64,000 nucleotides of DNA, taken from positions 25,316 through 89,315 of the forward strand of contig JBCCGI010000030.1 in assembly GCA_039029355.1 (NCBI GenBank), written 5' to 3'. Positions 46,101 through 55,537 of the stretch are shown one piece after another (position 1 is the first letter of the stretch; every line of letters starts with the position of its first letter). This stretch comes from JBCCGI01 sp039029355 (GTDB lineage: Bacteria > Planctomycetota > UBA1135 > GCA-002686595). The translations under genes were made by a program, and so were the position numbers. The notes beneath the pieces were generated by a model. It did not search any database. It saw nothing but the letters and a program-made list of their open reading frames with translations, and had not been told where the DNA came from.

Positions 46101-48431
46101 ATGGCGAAGAAGCTCATTCTCGGCGTGGTGCTGGCAGCGGTGGTCGTCGCGCTAGCCCTGGCGTGGCGAGGCCGCTCGTACGGACGCGCCGCCAAGCCGA
46201 CCGTACCGGTCGCTTCACAGGCGGCCGCCGCCGATCTCGCGGAGCCGGGTGCCCGCGAGGAGCCGACTGCGGGCGGCGGGGCGGTCCGCGAGCTGGTTGC
46301 GGCGCCTGAGCGCGCGGCCGGAAGCGACGAAGGCGCCGCGCCGGTGTCCCCCACGCCCGCCTTGCGCGTTCGGGTCGTCGACGGCTCGGGCGCGGCGGCC
46401 GCGGGCGTTCCCGTGGGCCTTGACGTACGCGAAGACGACCACGGCTGGAACCGCGACCCGGAAGTGCTGGTCACCGGTGAGGACGGGCTCGCGGTCTTCA
46501 ACGACCTCGCGACCCAGGCGCCGCGCGCGGCCGAAGCCGGCAGCCGTCTCTTCGCGTCGCTGCCCTTCCCGCTCGCCGAGGTGGTCGAGGTGGAAGTGGA
46601 CGCGGGCGCCCTCCCGGTAGAGCCGGTCGTTCTCGTCAAACCGCCGACGGGGCGGCTGATTCTCTTGGTCGAGGACGAGAGAGGGAAGCCGCTCACCGAC
46701 CTCTGGACACGGGTCTTCCCCGTCTCCGACGGGCGGGTCGAGGGCTCGGCCGAACGGCGCGGACGCGCCCATGACGTGTACACGCGGGACGGGCGGGTCG
46801 TGCATCCGCACGTTGGGATCGGCCTCCTGGTCGAAGCCCAAGCGCAGCTCGGCGGCGCGCGCGAGAACGTCGAACTCCGACGCGACGGCCCGACGGCGCC
46901 CGGCGAGGAGGTCGTGATCGTGCTTCGCTCGACCGAATTGCGCCCTACGCTCGCCGGCCGCCTGCTCGACCCCGAGGGTCGGCCGGTCGCCGAGCGGAAC
47001 CTCCAGGGGCGCATCGCCGTCGACGACGAGGACGGGGGGACCAACGACACCCCGATCCGGGGCGAGACCGACGCGGGTGGGCGCTTCCGCATCGCGGTGC
47101 GGTATGTCCCCGAGGGCGCGTCCCCTCGCCTCGAGCTCGTGCCCGAGCCCCGCGAGGGGGAGGCGCCGCTGCTCGCGCGGGCCGCCTTCGAGCTCCCGCT
47201 CGGGCCTGGCGACAACGACCTGGGCGATCTCCACTGCACGGCGGCCCCGCTGCTCTTCCGCGGCCGCGTGACGAACCCAGACGGCGAGCCTATCTACTGG
47301 GCGCTTGTCCGCCCGTACCGCAAGCACTACGACGACGCTGAGCGCTTCCGCTGGTTCGAGCTGCCGGGACTCGACGCGTACAGCGACCGCGACGGAAACT
47401 TCGTCGCCTACGGTGAGCTCGACGCCGGCGAGTACGCGGTGCGGGCGCGCAAGGACGGGTTCGTGCCGAGCGACTACCTCCCGCTCACACCCGGTGCGGC
47501 GTTCGAGCTCGTGCTCGATCGGGTGGGCGCGGTCGAGGGCGCGCTCGTGCTCGACGAGAGTGTCCCGTCGAGCTGGATCACGGTCCGCTCGCGCAACGAC
47601 ATGCGACGCGGCGTACCGCCGTCGGCGTCGGGTACCTTCCGCCTCGAGGGGCTCTTTCCCGGGGAGCACGTGGTCGACGTCCTCCTCAAGGGCGACGCAA
47701 CGCCGCTGCTCGAGGTCGAAGGCGTCCTCGTTCGAGGCGGCGAGACGGTCCGCGACCCGCGGCTGGACGGCGTGGACCTCACCGACGCGATCCGCCGCTT
47801 CCGGCTCACCCTCGTCGACCCCGACGGACGCCCAGTGCCCTCCGGGAACGTCGAGCTGCGCCCAGCCGGCGCGCCCGACGTGCCGGCGCGCTGGTTCGCG
47901 ATCGAGGACGGCGCCGCGGCGTTCTTGTCACGCGAAGCCGCGCTCGACGTCGAGGTGCACGCCTTCGGCTTCCGCACGGCGCGACAAGAGGACGTCCGCG
48001 GCGACCGCGAGATCCGGCTCGAGCGCGGCTTTCCCGTGCGCGTACGTCTCCGGGACGGCGTCGAGATCCCCGAGGCTCCGGTTCACCTGCGCCTCGTCCT
48101 CGCTCACGCGGACGCATACGGGGAGATGTTCGACGCCCGAGTGACGTTCGCGGACGAGGACCATGCGTACCAGTGGTGGGCGCTCGATCTGCCGCGGTGG
48201 CCGGTGTTCAGCGCAGCGCGCGAGGTCGCCGTGTCACTCCCAGACACCGGGCGATACCGCGTCTTCTTCGACCTGGTCGTCCGCGGCGGCGAAAACGAGG
48301 TGCGCTCCTTTCGCCTTCACCCAAACCGCGAGGACCACGAGGTTGTGATCGCGGGCACCCTCGAGGAGCAGGTCTTCGTCCTCGGCCCCGAACCCGAGGA
48401 CTACGCGAGCCAGCTTGAGGCCGCGAGGTGA
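46101..48431 (+). CDS. membrane-anchored protein with carboxypeptidase-regulatory-like (Ig-fold) repeats
   Basis: A 776-residue protein. A single N-terminal TM (KKLILGVVLAAVVVALALAW) is followed by an Ala/Pro/Glu-rich linker to about residue 85. Several beta-sandwich repeats then show the carboxypeptidase-regulatory-like pattern: LRVRVVDGSGAAAAGVPVGL, GRLLDPEGRPVAERN..T-DAGGRFRI, FRGRVTNPDGEPIYWA..SDRDGNFVAYGELDAGEYAVRARKDG, and FRLTLVDPDGRPVPSGNVEL. Such domains have no known catalysis and commonly serve in surface display or binding. It is monocistronic. The protein lacks Cys-rich or enzymatic motifs, so nothing more specific can be said. Confidence 0.85.
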   Translation: MAKKLILGVVLAAVVVALALAWRGRSYGRAAKPTVPVASQAAAADLAEPGAREEPTAGGGAVRELVAAPERAAGSDEGAAPVSPTPALRVRVVDGSGAAAAGVPVGLDVREDDHGWNRDPEVLVTGEDGLAVFNDLATQAPRAAEAGSRLFASLPFPLAEVVEVEVDAGALPVEPVVLVKPPTGRLILLVEDERGKPLTDLWTRVFPVSDGRVEGSAERRGRAHDVYTRDGRVVHPHVGIGLLVEAQAQLGGARENVELRRDGPTAPGEEVVIVLRSTELRPTLAGRLLDPEGRPVAERNLQGRIAVDDEDGGTNDTPIRGETDAGGRFRIAVRYVPEGASPRLELVPEPREGEAPLLARAAFELPLGPGDNDLGDLHCTAAPLLFRGRVTNPDGEPIYWALVRPYRKHYDDAERFRWFELPGLDAYSDRDGNFVAYGELDAGEYAVRARKDGFVPSDYLPLTPGAAFELVLDRVGAVEGALVLDESVPSSWITVRSRNDMRRGVPPSASGTFRLEGLFPGEHVVDVLLKGDATPLLEVEGVLVRGGETVRDPRLDGVDLTDAIRRFRLTLVDPDGRPVPSGNVELRPAGAPDVPARWFAIEDGAAAFLSREAALDVEVHAFGFRTARQEDVRGDREIRLERGFPVRVRLRDGVEIPEAPVHLRLVLAHADAYGEMFDARVTFADEDHAYQWWALDLPRWPVFSAAREVAVSLPDTGRYRVFFDLVVRGGENEVRSFRLHPNREDHEVVIAGTLEEQVFVLGPEPEDYASQLEAAR

Positions 48432-48617
48432 GCGCCGCTTGGCCGTCGACCGCGTAGGCGATCGACGCATGCCCGAGTCGAGTGGTGCGTTCTGTTGGCT
48501 CCTGTCGGATCCCGGAAGTGACCTGAACCGGGTCCTGTCTTCGGTGCGATCACCATCGCTTTACGGGTGATGAGAGCAGTGACGTGACCGTTCCCGTCCT
48601 GCCGATGCACCAGAGAT

Positions 48618-48671
48618 GACGGACTCTCGCTTGATGCCGTGGTCCTTGAGCGTCTTGGCGATCGTGCCCCG
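48618..48671 (-). pseudogene. inverted fragment of an integrase-type transposase
   Basis: The minus-strand reading SRGTIAKTLKDHGIKRES matches the S-T-I-A-K-x-L-K-x-x-G-I block of planctomycete integrases (compare STIAKTLKEHGI at 58405-58440). It lies in opposite orientation to the adjacent fragment at 48704, so the element has been rearranged. Confidence 0.5.
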
Positions 48672-48703
48672 CGACACCACGTCGAGCGTGTGGGCCGGAG
48701 GCG

Positions 48704-48943
48704 GTGGAAGTAGAGTGCCTGGACCGGATGATCGTCTTCGGCGAGAGCCGCCTGCGGCGAGACCTGAGCCAGCTCGTCGAGCCCTACCACTCCGAGCGGA
48801 ACCACCAGGGGCTCGGGAACGCGCTGATCGACGGGAAGGCCCACCGCGGCGACGGCCAGGTCGTCTGCGACGAACGGCTCGGCGGGCTGCTCGAGCTATC
48901 GCCGTGCCGCCTGAGCAGAGCCGGAGCTTCGCTCGCTGGGTGA
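48704..48943 (+). pseudogene. C-terminal fragment of an integrase-type transposase
   Basis: The codons ECLDRMIVFGESRLRRDLSQLVEPYHSERNHQGLGNALIDG ... VVCDERLGGLLEL match the catalytic Glu region and the C-terminus of planctomycete rve integrases. The expected ending (Y-H-R-A-A) is lost to a frame change. Everything upstream is missing. Confidence 0.65.
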
Positions 48944-48946
48944 TCG

Positions 48947-49050
48947 CGGTGGGGGACATGCGCCCTCGTGGAAGACCTCGGCCGGGCAATGGCCGCAATC
49001 TCGGCCGCAACCCTGGCCCTTGCGGCCACTCGGCGTTCGGCGCAGTTCTC
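48947..49050 (+). repeat. 104-bp sequence following integrase remnant (copy A)
   Basis: An ungapped by-eye alignment with 58747-58850 gives 78 of 104 identical positions. Both copies begin CGGTGGGG, contain GCGCCCTCGTGG, end GTTCTC, and lie just after the C-terminus of an integrase remnant in the same orientation. This is probably the 3' non-coding end of that IS family. This copy abuts the rsmG stop. Confidence 0.55.
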
Positions 49051-49062
49051 AGCCCCTACGCC

Positions 49063-49710
49063 CTAGCCCCGGCCGTAGTGCACGAGCCGCCGCTGCCTCC
49101 CGGCCGGCTCGGGGAGCGTGTACTCGATAGCCTCCAGACGCTTGAGCGCCCCCTTGAGCTGGGGCGGCGCCTCGGTCTCGCCGCCGAGCCAGCACAGGAG
49201 CCGGCCCCCGCGCGAGAGCAGCGGCTTGGCGAGCACCGCCAGCTCGGCCGGCGGCGCGACCGCGCGCGCCGTGATCAGGTCGAAGTCGCGCTCGAAGCCG
49301 TGGGCCGGCGCCTCCCGGGCGTCCATCTGCAGCGTCTCGACCCGCTCGCTCCACAGCTCCGAGGCCCTCAGCGCCCGCTCGATCGCCTTCAGCTTCTTCA
49401 ACGTCCGGTCCATCAGGACGACCCGCACCCGCGGGTACACGCACAGCACGGCAACGCCCGGGAAGCCGTTGCCGGTCCCGAGGTCGAGCGCGCGCTTGGG
49501 CGGCGCGGCGCGGCTACCGCAGCCGAATGCGAGCGAGTCGAGGGCGTGGAAGAGCACCGCCTCCTCCCGGTCGCGCACGGCGGTCAGGTTGACGTTTCGG
49601 TTCTCCTCGAGCATCGCGTCGAGGTACGCCAGGAGCCGCGTCGCGGCGTCGAGCGTCACGTCGGCGCCGAGGTCCGCGGCGAGGTTGCGGAGTGTTGCGG
49701 GATCGGTCAC
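49063..49710 (-). CDS. rsmG: 16S rRNA (guanine-527-N7)-methyltransferase
   Basis: A 215-residue SAM-dependent methyltransferase that modifies G527 of 16S rRNA. RsmG hallmarks are readable: NLTAVRD (41-47), LFHALDSL (53-60) and the SAM-binding ALDLGTGNGFPGVAV (74-88). Others are VLMDRTLKKL, ITARAVAPPAELAVLAKPLLSRGG and the terminal RRLVHYGRG. The start is GTG 49710 with GAGG about ten bases upstream; this gives the normal family length. No gidA or parA neighbours are present, unlike many genomes. A frameshifted copy of its 3' 438 bp lies at 55538-55976. Confidence 0.9.
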   Translation of the reverse strand: MTDPATLRNLAADLGADVTLDAATRLLAYLDAMLEENRNVNLTAVRDREEAVLFHALDSLAFGCGSRAAPPKRALDLGTGNGFPGVAVLCVYPRVRVVLMDRTLKKLKAIERALRASELWSERVETLQMDAREAPAHGFERDFDLITARAVAPPAELAVLAKPLLSRGGRLLCWLGGETEAPPQLKGALKRLEAIEYTLPEPAGRQRRLVHYGRG

Positions 49711-49898
49711 AGGCGGAAACCTCAATGCGTCGAGCAGCGCACGAGAAGAGAATTCCAACGGATTCGGGCGAGACTCACCGAAGGGCCGGGCGGCTGCGAC
49801 TCCCCCAGCGGCGCTCGCCGCCGCTCGGGTCGAGCTGGCCTCCTCGCCCCTGCACCCCCGCGCTCGCCCCTGGTGTTCGGGCGCGTCGACGACGTGGA

Positions 49899-50334
49899 CT
49901 ACGCTTGAGCGGGGGGGGCAGCCTGTACAGCTACACCTTCGACCTGGCCCAGGCCGGCCTGGGCCCGGGGCTGCACACGGTCCACGTCTCGGCCATGGGC
50001 ATGCACGCCGGAGGGATCTTCTGGAGCACGACTCCCCTCGGTCAGCGTCCACGACGACCCCGCCTCGGACGCAGACAAGGGTCCCTGCGCCTGCGATCCG
50101 AGCCTGACGGTGGTGGAGTGCGAGCTGTTCCAGGCGAGCTGCCAGCCCCAGCTCGGCTTCAAGAGGGAGCCTATCGGCTGGCAGGCGTACTGTCCCATCG
50201 TCACCGCGAGTTCCCTTCGGCGGAGCAGGCGGAGCCTTCGGGCTGCGCGAGGCCTGACGCCGACGAGCGCGCAGGCACCGGTCGGCGCAACGTACGCACG
50301 CGTGCAGATCCGGCCACGCGCTCCGCGCGCGTGA
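49899..50334 (+). pseudogene. frameshifted fragment of a secreted-protein gene
   Basis: Frame one reads GGGSLYSYTFDLAQAGLGPGLHTVHVSAMG..GGIFWSTTPL to about 50040. The next frame continues VSVHDDPASDADKGPCACDPSLTVVECELFQASCQPQLGFKREPIGWQAYC. The pieces look like one coding sequence separated by a single indel. No start codon, signal peptide or family could be identified. It lies directly upstream of the beta-propeller gene. Confidence 0.35.
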
Positions 50335-50424
50335 GATCGGAGTCCGCGCCCCCGCGTGCTCCGGGTCCGTGGTACCACCAGACGACGTCTGGTCCCTTCC
50401 CCGGCTCCCCACTCGAACCACCGC

Positions 50425-53265
50425 ATGCGCACCGCCCTCGTCGCCAAGTCCGTCGCCCTGTCCTTCGTCGCCCTGGGGTCCGCTCACGCCCAGGGTGGCG
50501 CGATCGACGGCGACCCGATCGTCCTGACCCTAGACGCCCTTCCGCCGGGGGCGCCCGTGACCGTGATCGACGGCTCGTTCCTCGGGGTCGACGGATCCCC
50601 GGCGCTCGGCGCGTCGGGCCAGGCCGACCAACCCGGCCCGGCGGACTGTGGCGCCGCGACGACCGACTTCCTGCTGTCCGGCGCCCCGGCCGAGGGCGAC
50701 GTGCCGACGGCGGCCGCCTTCTCGATCGACGGCACGCGCCTGTACGTGGCGCACCGCGGCTCGCGCGACCTGACCGTGTTCGACGCGGTGACGCGTGACT
50801 GGCTCAACACGATCCCGCTGTCCGGATCGCCGAACGACGTCGCGGTGACCGCCGACGGGCTCTACGCCGTCACCGCCAACATCTGGGACGACACCGTCTC
50901 GATCGTCGACCTCGCCACCGAGACCGAGACCGTGGTCGTCCCGGTCGGCGATCAGCCGTCGATCGTGCGGACCTCGCCGACCGGCGCGACTGCCGTCGTC
51001 GGCAACGCGGTCGACCAGGACCTGTCGATCCTCGACGTCGCCGCCGGCTCCGAGACCTTCCGCGTCGGCGACCTCGGGCTCGTCAGCCGCACGACGATCT
51101 CGTTTGAGCCCGGCCAGGTGACGACGATCTTCAGCGACCTGGCGTTCCTGACGCCGACCGTCGTCGTGCAGGCGGACTTCTGGAACGACCAGATCGAGCT
51201 GATCGACGTGACGACGGGCGCGGTGACGACGCTGCCGTGCGACGCGGACCCGCGCGGCGTCGCGGCGTCGGCCGCGGCCGGGGTTGCGGTGGTCACGCAC
51301 ACGGGCTCCACGCGGCGGATCAGTGTGGTGGACGGGACCACGATGTCGATCTCCAAGACGATCCCGACCGGCATCGACCTGAACGGTCAGGTCGCGATGC
51401 GCCCCGACGGCGGGCGCGTCGCCTGCGCGGTCTCGAACGCGGTGGTCATCGTCGACCTCACGGCCGACAGCGTCTCGAGCACGATCGACACCGCCTCGCT
51501 CAGCGTCCTGCGCGACACCGGCGACGGCGTCCACGCGCTGTGCATCGGCTTCCAGGGCTCGCTCGTGTCCTACGCGACGGAGAGCGAGGTCAAGGAGCTC
51601 GGCAACGTCGGCACGCCGTACGGCGGCGCGCACTCACCGGCCGGCCCGCGCGCGGTGATGCTCCTGAACCACCAGGCCGAGGACCTGCTGTTCGTCAACA
51701 CGAACGGCGCCGCCGGCTTCCAGGAGGGCCGCGTGTCGTCCGGCCCGCTGCCCGAGGCGGATAAGTCGCGCCGCGCCGCGATCTCGGCCGACGGGACGCG
51801 CGCCGTCACGACCGACAACCTGTCGGACACGGCGACGGTCTTCGATCTGACGACCGGGCTGCCGCTAGGCACCGTCGAGGTCGGCGACCGCCCGTCGGGC
51901 GTCGCGATCACGCCGGACGGCGCGCTCGCGGTCGTCGCGAACCTCGACTCGTCCTTCGTCAGCGTGATCGACCTGGCGACGCTCTCCGTCACGAACGTCC
52001 CGACATCGACCCGCAACAGCGAGGTGGCGATCTCGCCCGACGGCGCGTTCGCGTACGTGTCGGTCGTCAGCTCCGACGGCGTGTGGCGCATCGACCTCGG
52101 GAGCCTGACGGCGTCCGGCTTCGTGTCGACCGGCCAGATGGGCACGGTCTTCTTCCTGTACCAGCAGAACAGCGGCATCGCGCTGTCGAACGACGGCGCC
52201 ACGCTCGTCACCTGCAACAGCGGCGACGACTCGCTGTCGGTGATCGACACCACCACGATGAGCCTGCTCGCGTCGGTGCTGGTCGGCGACAACCCCGTGC
52301 AGGCGGCCTTCTCCGCCGACGACTCGACGATCTACGTGACGAACAAGAACGCCGGCACGGTGTCGCTCGTCAGCAACGCCGGGGTCGCGTCGGTCCAGAC
52401 GTCGACGATCGCGGTCGGCACCCAGCCCTACGAGGTCGTGGTCTCCGCCGACGGAGCGCGCCTGTTCGTCGGCTGCACCGGCACCGACACGGTCGACGTC
52501 GTCGAGCTCGGTCTCGGCGCCGTGATCACGTCGATCCCGGTGCCTGACAACCCGCAGGGCATGCGTCTGTCGGAGAGCGGCGGCTGCCTGCGCGTCGCCT
52601 CGGGCACGTGGTCCGTCGCGCTCGGCCCGCAGGGCAAGATCCAGCTCAACGCGGACGGCGCGCTGTCGACGATCGACACGACGAGCCTCGCGATCACCGA
52701 CCAGGTCCTGACCGGCGAGCCGGGCGGCGGGCTGGCGCTCGACGACTGCGACTCGATCGGCGTCATCCCCGCACCGTTCGTCGGCGACGGCATCGTGCGC
52801 GCGCGCTTCGGCCCGCTGGCGTCGACGTCGCCGTACGGCTGCGGGCTGAACCCCGCGGGCAGCCTGACCGTCGTCAGCGGCGCTCCGATCCCCGGCGGCG
52901 AGCTCGTGCTCGGCGTCGCGAACCCGCTCGGAACGCAGCCCGCGGGCTCGCTGCCGTTCGTAGCGCTGGCGACGAGCCCCGACCCCGCGTTCCCGTGCGG
53001 CACGCCGATCCCGGGCTTCGGCATGGCGTCGCCGGGCGCGTCGGGCGAGCTGCTGCTAAGCCTGACCCCGGCACCGTTCGCGACCGTGCCCGGCCCCGCG
53101 TGGGGCGGCGTCGGCACGTCCGCGCCGGTGTCGATCCCGCTGCCGCCGCAGTGTGCGCTGCTCGGCGATACGGTCTACGCGCAGGGCATCCTGCTCGACG
53201 TGACGTTCGCGCTCGGAGGACCGCTCGCCTTCACCGAGGGTCGCGAGCTCTCGATCGGACGCTAG
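50425..53265 (+). CDS. secreted YVTN-type beta-propeller protein with C-terminal module
   Basis: A 946-residue protein. ATG 50425 precedes the signal peptide (ALVAKSVALSFVALGSAHAQ). Many repeats of about 40 residues have the YVTN/40-residue propeller pattern: TADGLYAVTANIWDDTVSIVDLAT, ITPDGALAVVANLDSSFVSVIDLAT, LSNDGATLVTCNSGDDSLSVIDTTT, and FSADDSTIYVTNKNAGTVSLV. The end is the shared module (PYGCGLNPAGSLTVVSG, FPCGTPIPGFGMASPGASGE, CALLGDTVYAQGILLD, LAFTEGRELSIG). Codon third positions are almost exclusively G/C. It lies between the rsmG gene and its truncated copy. It is probably a surface or secreted binding protein. Confidence 0.87.
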   Translation: MRTALVAKSVALSFVALGSAHAQGGAIDGDPIVLTLDALPPGAPVTVIDGSFLGVDGSPALGASGQADQPGPADCGAATTDFLLSGAPAEGDVPTAAAFSIDGTRLYVAHRGSRDLTVFDAVTRDWLNTIPLSGSPNDVAVTADGLYAVTANIWDDTVSIVDLATETETVVVPVGDQPSIVRTSPTGATAVVGNAVDQDLSILDVAAGSETFRVGDLGLVSRTTISFEPGQVTTIFSDLAFLTPTVVVQADFWNDQIELIDVTTGAVTTLPCDADPRGVAASAAAGVAVVTHTGSTRRISVVDGTTMSISKTIPTGIDLNGQVAMRPDGGRVACAVSNAVVIVDLTADSVSSTIDTASLSVLRDTGDGVHALCIGFQGSLVSYATESEVKELGNVGTPYGGAHSPAGPRAVMLLNHQAEDLLFVNTNGAAGFQEGRVSSGPLPEADKSRRAAISADGTRAVTTDNLSDTATVFDLTTGLPLGTVEVGDRPSGVAITPDGALAVVANLDSSFVSVIDLATLSVTNVPTSTRNSEVAISPDGAFAYVSVVSSDGVWRIDLGSLTASGFVSTGQMGTVFFLYQQNSGIALSNDGATLVTCNSGDDSLSVIDTTTMSLLASVLVGDNPVQAAFSADDSTIYVTNKNAGTVSLVSNAGVASVQTSTIAVGTQPYEVVVSADGARLFVGCTGTDTVDVVELGLGAVITSIPVPDNPQGMRLSESGGCLRVASGTWSVALGPQGKIQLNADGALSTIDTTSLAITDQVLTGEPGGGLALDDCDSIGVIPAPFVGDGIVRARFGPLASTSPYGCGLNPAGSLTVVSGAPIPGGELVLGVANPLGTQPAGSLPFVALATSPDPAFPCGTPIPGFGMASPGASGELLLSLTPAPFATVPGPAWGGVGTSAPVSIPLPPQCALLGDTVYAQGILLDVTFALGGPLAFTEGRELSIGR

Positions 53266-53302
53266 GAGCCACGGTCGGTGATGCGAAAGGGGACGCACGT
53301 CG

Positions 53303-53728
53303 ATGACCCAGACGTTTCAGCTCGATCCAATCTCCCGAAGGAGGGGCGGTTCGACTCGTTCCAGGTGGATCGTGGACGGCGAGGACACCGGGGTCGTCGT
53401 CTGGGGCATCGCCTTCGAGGCGGCCCTCGCGATGGACCGCGGCCTGCTCGTCTTCACCTCCTACGACTGTCCGTTCGAGGAGCTGCTCGAGATCTACCTG
53501 TTTGACCGGCGCTGGCGCGTGCTCGACCATCTGACGCTCGGCATGCCCTACGCGTCGGCGGCGCTGGAGGACCTCCGGCGCGTCGATGGCAGCGAAGCGC
53601 GCTTCCGCTTCTTCGGGGACGACGCGTGGCGTGTGGTGATCGGGAAGCCGCGGTGGAGGCTGCACCCCTGGGCGGCGACGATGGGCCACTTCCTGGGGGC
53701 CATCGCGCGGCCGCCCACGCCCTCGTGA
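53303..53728 (+). CDS. hypothetical protein, soluble
   Basis: A 141-residue protein starting MTQTFQLDPISRRR, with no signal peptide or TM segment. Internal features are EAALAMDRGLLVFTSYDCPFEELLEIYLFDRRWRVLDHLTLGM and RFRFFGDDAWRVVIGKPRW, consistent with a small alpha/beta or immunity-like fold. I do not recognise a family. It starts 37 bp after the propeller gene in the same direction, so it may be co-transcribed. Coding is supported by strong third-position GC and an uninterrupted frame. Confidence 0.6.
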   Translation: MTQTFQLDPISRRRGGSTRSRWIVDGEDTGVVVWGIAFEAALAMDRGLLVFTSYDCPFEELLEIYLFDRRWRVLDHLTLGMPYASAALEDLRRVDGSEARFRFFGDDAWRVVIGKPRWRLHPWAATMGHFLGAIARPPTPS

Positions 53729-53876
53729 ACCGCACGATGCTGCGGGTCGAGGGGGAGTACGAGGCCGAGAGCGGACGGACATTGCGCGAGCGCGGGTAGG
53801 TGGGACGCTCGCCGGAGCGCGGGCACGGAATCCGGGTGGCCCTCCGCCTTCCACGTCCACATCCCCAACGACCGCG

Positions 53877-55349
53877 ATGAAGCCCAGTCGACCGCTGCTC
53901 CTCGCGCTGATCTCCAGCGCGCTCCTCGCGCCCACAGCCGCCACCCAGGCTCCGCTGTTCGGCGAGCTGCACCCGAAGCTGCCGGCGTCTCCCTTTCCGT
54001 TGAGCTTCACGTCCGCGGTCGCCGTGGCCGACGTCGATCTGGATGCGGACGTCGATGTCGTGTTCGCGACCCAGGAGTGCCCCCACCGGCTGCTGCTCAA
54101 CGACGGGACCGGGGTCTTCTTCGAGGGAGCCATCGTCACGGCCGGTTCCTCCGCCGCGTCAGACCTTGCCTTCGGCGACCTGGACGGCGACGGCGACCCC
54201 GACCTGGCGATGGCCAACAGCGCCGACTTCTCGTTCTACAAGCCCTTCCCGGATCTGATCTACCTCAACGAGCCGACAGGCGCCTTCCCACCGCCGAGCG
54301 TGGTGCCGGGCGACGACGGGTGGGCGTCGTTCGCGGTCGACCTGGTGGACGTCGACGCGGACGGAGACCTCGACCTCCTGCGGCGGACGTTCCTCCACCT
54401 CAACGACGGCGCGGCGGGCTTCACGGACGTGAGCGCGACCCACCTGCCCGTGATCTCCGGGGGCGTCTATGCACTCGCCCACGGCGACGTCGACGGCGAC
54501 GGAGACCCTGACGTCGTGCTCGGCCTCGCGGACGTCACGCCGAACCGGCTGCTGCTCAACGACGGCGTGGGGGTCTTCTCGGACGCGCCGCTGGGCTCGC
54601 TGCCGGCGCTCGCGGACTCGACCTTCGGGCTCGCGTTCGCCGACGTCGACGGCGACGGCGACCTCGACCTGGCCGCCGCGAACTCGCCTGCCAACCGCCT
54701 ACACCTGGGCGACGGCTCCGGAGGCTTCGTCGACGTGAGCGCGTCGCACCTCCCGGCGAACGACGCCCCCTCCCTCGACCTGGCGTTGGCCGACGTGGAC
54801 CGCGACGGCGACCTCGACCTGGCGGTTGCGAACTGGCTCGAGCAGCCGCGCCTGTACCGGAACGGCGGCGATGGCGTCTTCGCGGACGGCACGACGCTGC
54901 ACCTGCCCGACGCGTCGCTGCCGTCGTACCAGGTGGCGCTCGCCGACCTGGACGAGGACGGCGACCCGGACCTGCTCTTCGCCAACTATCTGGGCTTCCC
55001 GAACACCCTCTGGACCAACCTCAGCCGCCAGCTCGCCTGGCGCGAGACGCCGACGATCGGCCAGCCGCTCGAGCTCGACCTCTACGGCACGCCCCGCGGT
55101 CCCTGGTTTCTGGGCTGGTCGCTCGGGCAGGCGCGGATCTCCCTGCCGCCGTTCGGCACGCTGCTGATCGATCCGCTGACGTCGACCAGCGCGGGGACGG
55201 GCACGCTCGGCGCGGACGGCCGCGCGACGGTGGGATTCGCGGTGCCGAGCAACCCGGCGCTCGTCGGCTTTACCCTCCACTGGCAGGCGCTGCTCGGCGA
55301 TCCCTTGCTGCTCTCGAACCGCGAGCGGACGACGTTCGAGGGACGGTAG
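53877..55349 (+). CDS. secreted VCBS repeat protein, seven repeats (short paralogue)
   Basis: A 490-residue protein. The signal peptide ends at LAPTAATQAP. Seven D-x-D-x-D-x-D repeats can be counted (ADVDLDADVD, GDLDGDGDPD, VDVDADGDLD, GDVDGDGDPD, ADVDGDGDLD, ADVDRDGDLD, ADLDEDGDPD), half the number in the two 834-residue paralogues. The C-terminal module (QLAWRETPTIG, WFLGWSLGQARISLPPFGTLLIDP, LVGFTLHWQALLGD) is the same. Seven repeats suit one propeller; fourteen would suit two, so the longer paralogues may be tandem propellers. This is inference from repeat counts. Confidence 0.86.
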   Translation: MKPSRPLLLALISSALLAPTAATQAPLFGELHPKLPASPFPLSFTSAVAVADVDLDADVDVVFATQECPHRLLLNDGTGVFFEGAIVTAGSSAASDLAFGDLDGDGDPDLAMANSADFSFYKPFPDLIYLNEPTGAFPPPSVVPGDDGWASFAVDLVDVDADGDLDLLRRTFLHLNDGAAGFTDVSATHLPVISGGVYALAHGDVDGDGDPDVVLGLADVTPNRLLLNDGVGVFSDAPLGSLPALADSTFGLAFADVDGDGDLDLAAANSPANRLHLGDGSGGFVDVSASHLPANDAPSLDLALADVDRDGDLDLAVANWLEQPRLYRNGGDGVFADGTTLHLPDASLPSYQVALADLDEDGDPDLLFANYLGFPNTLWTNLSRQLAWRETPTIGQPLELDLYGTPRGPWFLGWSLGQARISLPPFGTLLIDPLTSTSAGTGTLGADGRATVGFAVPSNPALVGFTLHWQALLGDPLLLSNRERTTFEGR

Positions 55350-55537
55350 AGGCCGGTGCGCTCCACGCCGCCGACAGCGACGTTTCAAGTACTACAAGCT
55401 CGCAACTGAGCCGACAGCGCAGGCCTGAGGACTAGACCCGGTGGGGGAGGTTCGCCCATTCGGCCGGTGTCGGCCGACGAACGTGGCCGGATCCTTGGGC
55501 AACAAATTGCGACTGGAAAGCGTCTCCGATCCGGCCC

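Noticed and set aside
50484..52292. Minus-strand frames opposite the propeller gene (108 to 367 codons)
   Set aside because: Antisense shadows of a repeat protein; their compositions are repetitive and motif-free.
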